Source: Cladorrhinum sp. PSN259 (taxonomy: Eukaryota; Ascomycota; Sordariomycetes; Sordariales; Podosporaceae). Taken from it: a stretch of 64,000 bases of DNA. Below are positions 1-10,727 of this stretch, one piece after another; within the stretch, counting starts at the first letter, position 1; the number at the start of each line of letters is the position of its first letter. The position numbers were made by a program, and so were the translations under genes. The DNA lies in contig MU867069.1 in assembly GCA_033725935.1 (NCBI GenBank), positions 679,252-743,251 on the forward strand. Reading direction: 5' to 3'. The notes below the pieces were generated by a model. It was given only the letters and a program-made list of their open reading frames with translations. It was not told the origin of the DNA and ran no database searches.

Positions 1-1077
1 TAGTGTTGCTCTGCGGCGAGGTTTATCCCTAAAACAAAGAAATAAGCGCGACTTCAGACGGACACTGTGAACCGGATATTTGCATCATACGAAGCGCATC
101 GTCTGGTGCAACACAGCGTATAGCCGCCGCATGACGGATCAACGCGCATCCCGTCATATTGTCATTTTCTTTTCCATTTCGCGTTGCATGATCTGGCCCC
201 AGGTGCCCCGTCAGCCCGTTGTCCAGCCGCTCTCGAGAATGGGAGAGACAGGATCTCTCCGAATCCGGTGCGCACGATTCGGGAGCGCTTCTAGGCCCGG
301 CCCTCTCCAGCTGGGAATGAAAAAAAAAGAGGGGGAAGCAGGACAAAGCAAACTGGCAAAGCTGTAATTTAAGGTACAGCTGGGCCTCTGGGGACCCGTC
401 AAGCGTGTGATTGCGGTACAGTGAATAGAGTGTTGTACCAGCTTTGTAGAGTTTCACCTTGAAATCCGCCCGAAATAAGTAAGCAAGGCCCTTGGTGGGA
501 TGCATGTCACCTTGTTTTGAACCTCAACCTCAAAAACTCCATCAGAACAGCAATCAATTGGCCGTGGAAGGTTTTCAACCTTGGAAGTCCCTTTCCGGAA
601 AATACAGGTTCCCAGATACAAACTGGACACGCCCGCGCTCCCGCCAGCCCCGCCGAGTCCGCAAGACTTGCGAAAGGGAATGGAAAGGGTGGGAGGGTTT
701 GCCCCACAAAGACCCACTATTTAGCACTGCCCGCCCCCCGGCGCCCCCCTCTTCCCTGATCAAACAGTGGAGAGTCCCCCGGGCATTCCGTCTCGATTTC
801 CATTCCACTTGTTCCCTTTTCTCCACCTGCAGTCGTCCTCCCGCCCAGCCTTTCGAGGATTCATCTCCATTGATGACCTCGATCCAGCCGCCGACTTAAG
901 CAAGCTATTCATACTGCTTGCTCGCCGCTGGACCAAGCGCGGCCATCTTGTTATCTCGGGCGCCCTTTCTGCTGATGCTCGGGTGCTTGCTCGCCAACAA
1001 CACCTGATGGATGCCCTGCACGCTTAAACCTGGAATTGTCCCCGTCGCCACCAAGTAGTCAGTTCATCGCCGGCAAG
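1..1077. other. Intergenic / 5' flank of the RING gene
   Basis: No gene is supported here. Short open frames on both strands have no recognisable domain and look like chance. The last few hundred bases are C/T-rich, as is common in fungal 5' leaders, and lead to the RING gene start at 1078. An in-frame ATG at 1036 could add 14 residues to that gene, but they carry no recognisable signal. Confidence 0.6.
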
Positions 1078-2691
1078 ATGACGTTTATCAACAATGCTCT
1101 GTTGGAAGGCGCACGGATATTGGTGAGGCAGGCCGCAACAGCTTCACCTCTTCCGAGCGATCCAGCAGCACCAACAGGAATAATCACCCAGAACCCGCCC
1201 GCTTCAACATCCATGGTCCCGACGACTCCCGACCTCTCTCCGACACCAACACCATCGCCAACGGGTATCAATAATGGCAACGGATCAAACAATAACGGGA
1301 ATGGTAGTTCCTCACCCCTGCTGTTTTTCGTAGCCTTGGGGTTCGGTGTTGTTTTCACGAATCTGTGGTGAGTATCATTTTATCCGAGATGGGGTATGTC
1401 AACCGCAGGATGCGTGGTCCTAACTCGACGTGATAGGATCATTGTTGGTGTAAAGTATTGCTTCCGATACAATGCCCGCAATCGCGCAATGCGCATGAAC
1501 GAGGATGGAGAACCGATCAACATGGAAAACATGCCTCGCCCGCACCGTCGCCGGCGCGAGAAGAAACTGATGCCAATCGACGAAGTGAACGAGAAATTTC
1601 CAATGATGAAATACAAGACATGGGTAGCAAGTCGTGCGCAAGAAGGACTACCAACCCGTGGCGGCGTATCTACGCCCCCGAGCCGAGCAAACAGTATCCG
1701 CGATGCAGATGGAGCAGTACCCGAAATGGCCTCAAAGGAGCGCATGTCCACGGAGGATCGACCAACGACCAGTGCAACATCACCGGTGCCATCTCCCGTA
1801 ACCGCCAAACCTGTTGATAAAGAGGAAACCGTAAACAACTCAAAAGAACCGGAAAATAAAAAGCAAGCCATGAGGCATGTTTCCAAGGAAAGCACATCGA
1901 GCACAGTTGCCATTGAGCCTCGCACTTCGTCAGACGTTGCGCGAGGCTTTTATGAGCCTTCTAATACAGTTCAGCAGGAGCATTATGCGCCGTCTCCTGC
2001 TCCCGGACCGCAGGAAGGCTCTGAGGAGCGCCGCGAGAGCCATGATGATGAGGAGGACGATGATGAGCATATCAATGCTGCACTCCCACCGGAATGCATG
2101 GGTACATCAGGGGACACCTGTGCTATCTGCATTGATACGCTGGAGGACGATGATGACGTCCGTGGTCTGACATGTGGTCATGCTTTCCACGCTGTGTGTC
2201 TGGATCCATGGTTGACAACTAGGAGGGCTTGCTGCCCACTTTGCAAGGCAGACTATTACACCCCCAAACCTCGTGCCGCTGCTGTCGATGGCGAAGGTGC
2301 TACAGTCATTGCCGTCAATTTGCCTGGTGATCCACGCTCAAATCGTATGAATATGCCAAGTCAACCTCGGCGCACATTTTTTGGCCTGCTACGGTCAGAT
2401 AGGGGTAGAAGGACTCAAAATGTCGTTGTTACCCGGCGGGAAACTCAGCCTCGATCGTCCCGCCCTAGGCCAAACAATAACAGTTCTGGTCTATTTGGCC
2501 GCCGTAGCGAGAGAAGCAATAGCACACCCAATTCGCCACCCAGTGAGCAAGCCTCAACCGGTGGTATCTTCTCCGGTATTAGGAATGCAATTCCTGGGTT
2601 CAGGAGGGGCCAAAATACTGCAGCTCAACCTGAGACTCAGACTGTGACCCCTTCACAGCTAGAGGCTGGAGCCAGAGGTCAGTCTGCTTAA
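1078..2691 (+). CDS. Single-pass membrane RING-H2 finger protein (probable E3 ubiquitin ligase)
   Basis: Spliced as 1078-1367 and 1437-2691, giving 514 residues. The 69-nt intron has donor GTGAGT, branch CTAAC and acceptor ATAG, and it splits the Trp codon inside the membrane segment. The N-terminal ~80 residues are Thr/Ser/Pro/Asn-rich and would face the lumen or outside. One hydrophobic segment follows at about residues 80-104, then a basic patch (RPHRRRREKK). The RING-H2 domain is at residues 325-366 and reads C-x2-C-x14-C-x-H-x2-H-x2-C-x11-C-x2-C, a complete eight-ligand set with the usual Pro before the last ligand pair. The linker before the RING is acidic and the tail after it is basic and Ser/Asn-rich. 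RING-H2 proteins of this layout act as membrane-anchored ubiquitin ligases in the secretory or endolysosomal system. The substrate is unknown. No clear cleavable signal peptide is seen. Confidence 0.85.
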
Positions 2692-3666
2692 CGACTAGGC
2701 AACTCCTGAATCCCGTCAAATAGCTCGACATCATCGATACCCCATCTATTTTCGACATGTAAATGTATTTCCTCTCACTATAACGACCAGCTGGTGCCGT
2801 TTCTCCGTCGCCGCGCAGCGCTTTCGGTCCGCTTTTACAGTTTTATCTCGAAAAATGTCAGCATCAGCGTGATTTGCACACCACTCCTCGATCCCGGAAC
2901 ACACTACAAACCAGTATCGAAAACTTTTGGCATGCGTTCGGTGCCGACAGCCTTTCGATCTTTATCGAACGAATCTGTGTGCTAAGTCGTGGCTACAACA
3001 TATGGCAGATACAGCGAATCACTCTCAGAAAGCGGTTCAAATTTTTGATCATTATTCTCTCTACACACATCCCCCTCGTATATCAGTCAGGTTTTTGTTT
3101 TTGGCATAGCACCATGGTCAATTGGTTGTTCTCTCTCTATTTGATTTCTATTTTTAAGGAATAGGACAAGCCGTTTGTGGATGTCCTATAGGAGAAGCAT
3201 GGAGTTATATGGGCTAAGGAAATTTTCAAGGGAAAGGGCTGGGTTTAGTTTGTGTTGGTTGGCAGACCAACATCAAGGGAGGATGGGGGTTAGTCCTTGT
3301 GTGTGTGTTGTTTTATGTTTGTACGTCTGTGTATATGCTGCTTGAAGTTTTCCTCCCTGGGTTTTGGGACTCGGTATAACGAAACGAGTGTCCAAATGTG
3401 TCTCCTTTTTTGAAATTTGAAACGTGTTTACAATTCTGCTTTTGCTCCTTCATCTTTTACTGTGCCATTAGAATTGCTTTTCTCGAACTTGATTCTCGTA
3501 AAAGTGATAACTCTGCTTTTGGTCTTTGTGTAACGATGTACTATAATTGGGTATCTATCTATTTGTCTGGTCTGAAAACACCCCCCATCCCCCACCCCTC
3601 TCTCTCTCTCTCCTCTTGATCTCTCCTTAATGTTTCCAAGCTGTGATGGAACCGACCAGATGGATC
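2692..3666. other. Convergent 3' intergenic region with a (TC)n tract
   Basis: This is the 3' flank of the RING gene and of the GPALPP gene, which face each other. It is T-rich, as expected of fungal 3' UTRs. A short CT-repeat lies at about 3595-3614. No protein with a recognisable domain is encoded. Confidence 0.6.
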
Positions 3667-4794
3667 TCAAAGGTACTTTCCCTTCTCGAACCTCCCGCTG
3701 AAACTCGCAGCCTTGGACAACAACTGCCTCGTTTGCGAACCGCTGACACTCCCGCCTATTTTCATGTCCTTCTCCCAGCTGAATGCTCGTTTGCTGGGGT
3801 CGTCATCTTCGTCATCGTCGCCATCAGCACCAGCACCAGCTTGTTTCCCGTACTTGCTGCTCTCCTTATTTCTGGCAGCCGCGGCCGCTGCTCTGGCCTC
3901 CGCTTTACGAGTCTGATGTTCTTCAACCAGCGATTTCCCGCGAGTCTGTTCAGTGAATTTTCGTATTCTCGCTTCTTCTTCTTCTGATCTTTTTGATTTC
4001 TTCCCCGACCCAGTTGTCGAGGCGGAGGAGGTGCCGGGGTTGTTGTTGTTCGGGTCTTCTCTTCCTAGAACTGCGTTGGCCAGTCTTCGGACTTTTTCCT
4101 CGGGTGTTTCCGTCCAGATTGAGCTGATGGCACCTGGTTGTTTAACGTCTGTCGAGGCGCGAGGACCAGAGGCAAATTTGCGAGATTTGAGCTTGGTTGG
4201 ATCGGGCGCTTTGTACCCTGATGATGTGGGAGGTGCCATCATCCAGTCATCGCGTTTTGGTGCTTGTGGTATTGATGTCGAGGTGGTAGGGAGAGATGGG
4301 CCGGAGGGTCTGGAGATGGGGGTTGAGCCTGGGAGGGCTGGACCCCAGTCGTCGTCTTCTGAGTCTGAGTCTGAGTTGGGAGAGGTTGTAGGACGTTCAG
4401 AGAGAGGCGCTGGGGGAGATGCTGGGCCGAGGACGCGTTTGGGAGGGGGAGCAGAGGCTGGGCCTGTGTCGTCGGATTCGGAGTCGGAGAGGGGGATCTC
4501 ATCTTGGTTTTTTGTGGTTGAGGTTGGTGGGAGTGATGGCCCGATGGAAGGCTTTGCGACGCTAGGAGGTCGTTGAGGGGGGAGTGATGGTCCAATTGAG
4601 GCACACTCTATGGGCGCTGCTGGCGCGCTGGGTCCAAAACCGTCATCCGAGTCCGAATCGTCCAACGCGATCTCATCTTCGTTGCCGCGTCGGGTGACTT
4701 TGGCCGGAGGTGAGCTTGGTTGTTCGCCGTCTTCTTCGGGGGTGCGCTTGCGCTTTTGAAGGTGGGGTGGGAGTTGTGGTCCAATCGATGACAT
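3667..4794 (-). CDS. GPALPP-motif protein with DUF3752 C-terminus
   Basis: A single exon of 375 residues. The N-terminal half repeats the family hallmark: IGPQLPP at residues 4-10, IGPSLPP twice near residues 66-90, WGPALPG near residue 150, then GPSLP. These are separated by acidic Ser/Asp runs that look like casein kinase 2 targets. The C-terminal half (about 195-375) has the features of the DUF3752 region: a WMMAPP motif, a KLKSRKF basic stretch, then a charged helical part with EEEEARIRKF and an AFSWEKDMKIG motif near the end. Human GPALPP1 and fungal relatives are probably nuclear, with no settled biochemical role. The gene shares a 567-bp divergent promoter region with VPS8. The family call is firm and the function is not. 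Confidence 0.85.
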   Translation of the reverse strand: MSSIGPQLPPHLQKRKRTPEEDGEQPSSPPAKVTRRGNEDEIALDDSDSDDGFGPSAPAAPIECASIGPSLPPQRPPSVAKPSIGPSLPPTSTTKNQDEIPLSDSESDDTGPASAPPPKRVLGPASPPAPLSERPTTSPNSDSDSEDDDWGPALPGSTPISRPSGPSLPTTSTSIPQAPKRDDWMMAPPTSSGYKAPDPTKLKSRKFASGPRASTDVKQPGAISSIWTETPEEKVRRLANAVLGREDPNNNNPGTSSASTTGSGKKSKRSEEEEARIRKFTEQTRGKSLVEEHQTRKAEARAAAAAARNKESSKYGKQAGAGADGDDDEDDDPSKRAFSWEKDMKIGGSVSGSQTRQLLSKAASFSGRFEKGKYL

Positions 4795-5361
4795 TTTGTC
4801 GCTTTGAAATCACGCTGCGTATCCTTTGTATGCGCTGTGTTTATGCGACGGAGTTGGGGATGTCTTGGTTAAGGGGTCGAAGCGTGTCGCTGAAGTTGTA
4901 GGTTTAAATTGTAAAAGAGGAGGAGACGGGAATGATGCAACTGGGGCCACTATTTTAGCATTATCGATAAGGCTGACAGGCCTGTAAATGGGGTGGCTGA
5001 GATGCCCGCCTGTCAGGCTGTTGGAGAGCTTCCTGGTTCCCCAAGTCCATAGGCTCAGTGGGGGTGAGATTTGAGAGCTTGCGCAATGCTCCGCAGGGCT
5101 GCGTTGTGTTCTGGGAACTTGGAAGCGATTCCCATGCGCCAACGTTTTACTGATTGTTTTCTCATGCCTTAGACGTTGCGCCGTTGAAATACAATCCACA
5201 AGGACCAAGTACACCTCGTTCCACCTGGGTTCCAAGCTCCCTCCCACCCTGTTCCAGCCGCGCCACGGCCCAAGCCTGTGATAACCTCCACAACCTGACC
5301 TCGAATTACGTTGCCTGCTACACACATGCCATAGTGCAATGCCTCTTGTTGCTACCGCTCT
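4795..5361. promoter_or_regulatory. Divergent promoter region between the GPALPP gene and VPS8
   Basis: 567 bp separate two start codons that face away from each other, so both promoters must lie here. The region has an inverted pair of CTGACAG/CTGTCAG sites (listed separately). A 212-codon open frame runs through it on the minus strand but shows no domain and is treated as chance. Confidence 0.6.
4973..5016. promoter_or_regulatory. Inverted CTGACAGGC/GCCTGTCAG pair with nested palindrome
   Basis: CTGACAGGC at 4973-4981 is matched by its exact reverse complement GCCTGTCAG at 5008-5016. The first arm also overlaps a perfect 10-bp palindrome, ACAGGCCTGT, at 4976-4985. The TGACAG core resembles sites bound by TALE-type homeodomain proteins. 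A role as a shared operator of the divergent gene pair is inference only. Confidence 0.35.
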
Positions 5362-8300
5362 ATGAGTCCGAGTCCACCACCGGGAAGCGATGGCCCTGCA
5401 GAAACGATGGCCGACATCCCAGAATTGGTACTGGCGCAAGCCGCTCATGACCAGGGCTCAAGCTCAAGCGACGAGGAGACAATAAAGGGGGATCGCGATC
5501 AAGACCATATTGCCGATATCCTCCAACAAGACCGCGAATCGTCTGCCTCCCCAGATCCTACCATTCGACCCAGCTCCATTAACAACCGTTACCGAGAACT
5601 GGCCGAGGCGACACAAGAAACTGCTTCAGAAGATGGCTCGGTGGATGCTGCCATTCCCAGGTTGGCCGGGAGTCCTATGGGTTCTTCGATCCCAGATGAC
5701 TCGCCCTCTGTACAGGTCCGTTAGCGTCAGGCATATCCGTCTATTCGTACTTTATTAACACACGAGATAGGGATCTGTAATCTCGTCCCTTGCGAGCAGT
5801 GCCCTCCGATCCTTTGCTCACAGGCCTGGCCTCAGCCCGACACCCTCGTTTAGACCCTTCGATCAGAGGTTTCAGTCACGCATCGCTTCTCCTTTCCTCA
5901 ATTCTCCTCGACCGTCGTCCCCCGCGTTTCTGACAAGCCATAGTCGGAATGTCTCTGTGGGGAGCCAGTTTATACTGGACTCGGGGGAGACTGAGAGCCC
6001 GTCGCCACCATGGGAGGTTGTGAGGTGGACCAAATTCACGAAGCTCAACAGTCAGGTATTTACAGAAGCAGGGAAGAGGAACTTTGGGACGCCAACATGT
6101 TTCGCCGTTTCTTCAATCATAGTTCTGGGGACCACCAAGGGTGTAATACTAGTGTTTGATCACCACCAGAATCTTAAGATGATTATCGGTCTGGGAACAA
6201 AAGGTGCGAGAAGATTACCTCCAGTTCACTCGTGAGTTATGATACTGACTTGGATGCTCAGCTGTCGAATCGGGCCCTATCACTGCGATTGCAATCTCAG
6301 CGGACTACAACACCATTGCTGGAGGGCATGCGAATGGCAACATATTTACCTGGGATACCACCCGAGCTTCAAGGCCGTTCCTGAGTATCATGCACCTGGA
6401 CCCCTCACACTTGCAGAACAGGACGGCAGATGGTCATGTTCCAAATGTTGCTATTGCTCACCTTGGATTTCTTGGTATTAGACATACCGCTCTCGTTTCT
6501 GCAGATGATCGAGGGATGGCATTTTCTCACCTTGCCACCAGAGGTACGGGGGCGCTGGGTAGGACAGTGAAGACGACTCGAATATTAGGCCGCTATCCGG
6601 ATTCGAAACCACCAATTGGGAAAACGCTAAAACCGAGCACTGTTCTGGGTTTTGCTTCTTGTCCAGAAGGCAATGTGTCCATGGCTACAGATACGATGGG
6701 TCTCACAGCAATGCTTACCCCCTATTTGCTCGTCATTGTCTCCACAACCCCTATTGCCCAGACACAACACAAATCAGCGCGCCCGAAAGAGGTTGCCGCA
6801 CACAGCGCATTGACAGGCTGTCTCGCCTGGTTCCCTGCCGTCAAGTTAAAGGTGACAGATCCCGTCACTGGCAGTCAGATCTCCAAGGTCAAGCTCGTCT
6901 ACTGCTGGTCAAACGTCCTCACCGTGCTGGATGTGGATGAAATTCCAGCAGAAGACAAGGACAAGGTCCCCAGCCTCAAGTTTAGGGCGCGGAGCAGATG
7001 GAAGTGTGAAGAGCCGATTGTTGCCGTGCAATGGCTGGGACGGTCTGTTCTAACTGTTCTTACCATATCGCAGAGGTTGATCGTATTGGAAGACCGCACG
7101 ATGCGCATGACCGAAGCGTTCGATCTTTTGAACAAGCACATTTATCACGCAGATCTCTTCTCAAGGCAGCTGAACCCTTTGGTAGAGCAGCTGGATGAAG
7201 AAGACCCTTCTATGCACGGGGTTGTTGCGGATGCCTTCTACATGAGCTTCAAGACCTTCAAGAGCAGACTCTATATTTTGGGATTCCACGATGTCTCAGT
7301 AGGCATCCTATCCAACTGGGCAGACCGATTGATTGCTCTGATGGAAAATGGCGACTACGTCGGAGCCATTCGGCTTGCAACGTCATACTATACAGGCGAT
7401 GCCAACAAACTTACTGTGGGATTGCCTGAGGATGCCGAGCTGAGGCATTCCATGGTTCACGACAAGGTCATGGAAATCATGAGCGCGTCTCTGAAATATG
7501 CCTTCGGGCAACGACAAAGAAATCTCGAGTCTGCAGATGATAGCCATCTGCAAGAGCTGGCCGAGACCTGTTTTGTCGCTTGCCAGAGCGTTGGAGATGA
7601 AGATTTTGTCTTTGATGAGATGTACGAGTTCTACGAAGATGCTGGTGTCGAGGGCATTTTTCTAGAGACGTTGGAGCCTTATATCCTCGATGGCTCTATC
7701 GCCGCTGTTCCACCGGTGGTAGTCAAGGCTATGGTGACCTATTTTGTTACCAAGGGTCTGGAAACTCGACTAGAGGAGTTGATCTGCCATATGGATACAG
7801 CCACACTTGACCTGGACCAGATCACGCTGCTCTGCAAGCAGCATAGCTTGTACGAAGCCTTGATTTATGTGTGGAATCAGGCACTAAATGACTTCATCAC
7901 TCCCTTCCTCGACCTATTGGCTCTCTTAGTACCGTTGATGCAAAAAGAGCAGTTGTCCGGGATGGAGGATGATATTTACGGAGCAAATGCACTGAAGATA
8001 TTTCCGTATCTTTCCTATGTGTTCACCGGACGAGTATACCCAACGGGAGAAGCGCTTCCGGAAGAGATTGCTCAAATAGCAAAGGCGGAGCTCTACTGGC
8101 TTCTGTTTTCAGGAAAGAGCATCACTTGGCCGAAAGGCAGCAACAAAAGGCTGTTGACGCGGCCTGCGCAGTCACAGGAGCCCTCATTCCCATATCTTCG
8201 ACTCATTCTCAGCTTTGACGCCCCTAGCTTCCTCAGTGCGCTCAACGAAGCTTTTGAGGACTCTTTTCTCAACGACTCTCCGGAAAAGGCAGCACAGGGC

Positions 8301-10418
8301 AGCCGAACCCGGGATCTCCCAGAGGAGCAGATCTTTGGTTTGACTGTCGATAGGCAGTACATTGTTTCTATTTTGATGGAAATAATGAACCCCAACGACT
8401 ACGATCCCACAGACACCATCTACTTGGACATGTTCATTGCCAGGAACATGCCCAAGTACCCACAATATCTCCTTTTTCCTGGCTCAACTCTTACCACAGT
8501 TCTGACTGGATTGTGTAACTACCCCGGCAAGGACTTGGCGGAGGACGCTCAACTGAGTGCTGAATACCTTTTGTCTGTATATCAACCACCCGATGTCAAC
8601 GATCTTATACCACTTTTCAAACAAGCCGGGTTTTATCGCATCTTGAAGCGTATTTACAAGGTTGATAAACAGTTCGGCAAGCTTGTCCAGACATATTTTG
8701 AGGACCCGGACGACCAAGAAGCTGTCTACAACTGCGTTGAGATTTGCCTGCGCCCACAAGCAGGCCTCACTCGTCGTCAGGTGCAAGATGTGCATCAAGT
8801 CATCAAGGATAACGCCGCTCATTTTCTTGAGCTAGATCCTCCGATGGCAGCAAAAACGATTGCGAAGCATGCTCCAGAGCTACACCGTCATATTCTTGAC
8901 GCTTCAGACGAGCAACCGGGGCTACAGTACTCGTATCTAAAAACGATTCTGGAACCTCAAACGGAGCAGCGCGTCAACCGCTCACCGGATAGGGAATTGG
9001 TTGAACAATACCTGCGGCTCATGTGCAGGTTTGATCCGGGGCACGTGTCTGACTACGTCGGCCTCGTCCAGTCTGCGAACTTGCGCCTAGATCAACTATT
9101 GCCAACCATGGAGGAAACGGGTGTGATTGACGCAGCAGTCATACTGATGGCCAAGGAAGGACAAGTGCACGAGGCCATGGGGCGACTCGTGAGACACTTG
9201 GAGACGTTGGAGTCGGCCCTGAACGGCCTGTTAACCGGAGAGATCTCCGAGTCCTCCGAGCCGGCCGAACTACAGGAGGCAGCCGAAGAGCTGATGCAAG
9301 CTCTCCGCAAGTACACCCTGGTTGGCATTTGGCTTTGTCAGGGACAGACAAAAACAGTGCGAGAAGGCAATTCTGGCCGGCGTCGCCCAAAGGCTCCTGT
9401 TGATGGAGCGTTATCGGCTGACGAGAACCTATGGCTCGACCTTATTGACATGTCAGTTCAGATAACCAAGAGGATCTCTGCTGCTCTGCAGTCCACTTCA
9501 AGGGAAGATTTGCCTCCAGAGAATGGAGTCGTGCAACAGCAGAACTCAGAAATACTAGATACCGACAAGCTTGTCACGCTCCTACGCTCGCTTGTACAAA
9601 ATACCTTCTCAGCCCTTCTCACCTCAACCTCAACGCCATCTTCAGCAACTGCGGCAATTGCAAACACAGCAGGAATAGGAAGTAACCTCTCGTTTCTTCG
9701 TATTCTTCGTGCCTTCCTCACGCGTGCGGCAGCATCGTCTCCAAATCTGGCTGACCTACGGACGGTTCTCTCGTCGATATTCGCAGCATATGCATACGAA
9801 GAGTCGATCCTCCGCCTCTCAAACCGGCTCTTGGAACGCAGTCTTTTTGTCAGTGTCAACCAGGCCGTGGAGCTTCGGCAGCGGGGATGGAGGCCACGCG
9901 GATCAACCTGCGAGGCTTGTAATCGAAGGGTATGGGGTCCTGGTGTTTCCGGAAATGTCTTTGAAGCTTGGGAAGAGAAGCAAGAAGCAGAGGAAAGAAA
10001 CAAAAAACAACGGAAAGCATTGCTCTCTTCTCGGGCACCGGGCAATAGTAGCGGCCACGGGGGTCATGTAATTGTAACAGCGGCGGATGCGGAGGATGAG
10101 GGAGAGGAATATACTGGGAAAGGCAAGGGAAAAGGAAAGGGCAAAGAAAAAGATCCAAGTCCAAGTTTCAGAGGAGTTGACGACCGTGATGATAATGCTG
10201 GTGAGCAAGCAGCACAGCAACAGCAACAGAAGGAGCCGCCAGAAGGGCGGACAGATGGGGTTTCGAGCCCGAGGAAGAGAGATCAGACACCCTTGGGACC
10301 GTTGGTCCTTCTTGCGTGTCGGCATATTTACCACAAGAGCTGTCTGGAGGCGTTGCTAGCGAAGGATGGAGGGTCGATTGGGAAGGAGAGGGGATATAAG
10401 TGTCCAATAGACGGATAG
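5362..10418 (+). CDS. VPS8: CORVET complex subunit Vps8
   Basis: Spliced as 5362-5715, 5771-6203 and 6262-10418 (introns of 55 and 58 nt), giving 1647 residues. Vps8 is the Rab5/Vps21-binding subunit of the CORVET tethering complex on early endosomes. The acidic, disordered N-terminus is followed by a WD-like beta-propeller region with GPITAIAIS and AGGHANGNIFTWD stretches near residues 260-300. Next comes the conserved Vps8 core, including the NGDYVGAIRLATSYYTG helix region and a stretch around FPYLSYVFTGRVYPTGEALP, then a long alpha-solenoid. The C-terminus holds a split RING-like zinc site: CEACNRR, a disordered insert with a KGKGKGKGK run, then CRHIYHKSC and a terminal CPIDG. The last zinc position is Asp rather than Cys. 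Yeast Vps8 is about 1270 residues, so this copy has long disordered additions. An alternative start at 5407 (MADIPEL) would remove 15 residues. Confidence 0.93.
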
Positions 10419-10727
10419 ATCTATCTTGTCGTATTTTATAGCACAATTTTGATTTAACAGTCTCTTGTCTGATTGTATTCTTTTCGGATAAGGGGTCGGA
10501 GCGAACAAGATGCAGAACCACACATTGTATGTTGTCGTTCGGGGGCTAAGAAAGCGCTGTGGCCAAGGCCGATCAGCGGGGTTAGCGCTAAAACCCCCAG
10601 TACTGCATGGGGCCAGATCCGGTACCTACCATCGGAATTGGCTTTATCTACAACTTTTGGGGAATTTCAACCTGCAATTCCATTTCCATCGTCGCTCCGC
10701 CAAAAACATACAACAAATGCAAGAAAA
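10419..10727. promoter_or_regulatory. Short VPS8-GPI19 intergenic region
   Basis: 309 bp hold the VPS8 3' end and the promoter of the next gene, which is on the same strand. A perfect 10-bp palindrome, TTAGCGCTAA, lies at 10582-10591. The reading frame of the next gene stays open back to 10473, but the upstream part has no domain and the ATG at 10728 has a good context (AAAAATGTC). Confidence 0.5.

Noticed and set aside
29..505. 158-codon minus-strand frame at the window start
   Set aside because: No recognisable domain and overlapped by similar-length frames on the other strand; a partial gene could not be supported.
4810..5448. 212-codon minus-strand frame across the divergent promoter
   Set aside because: It overlaps the VPS8 start, lacks a domain and lies in the promoter of two clear genes.
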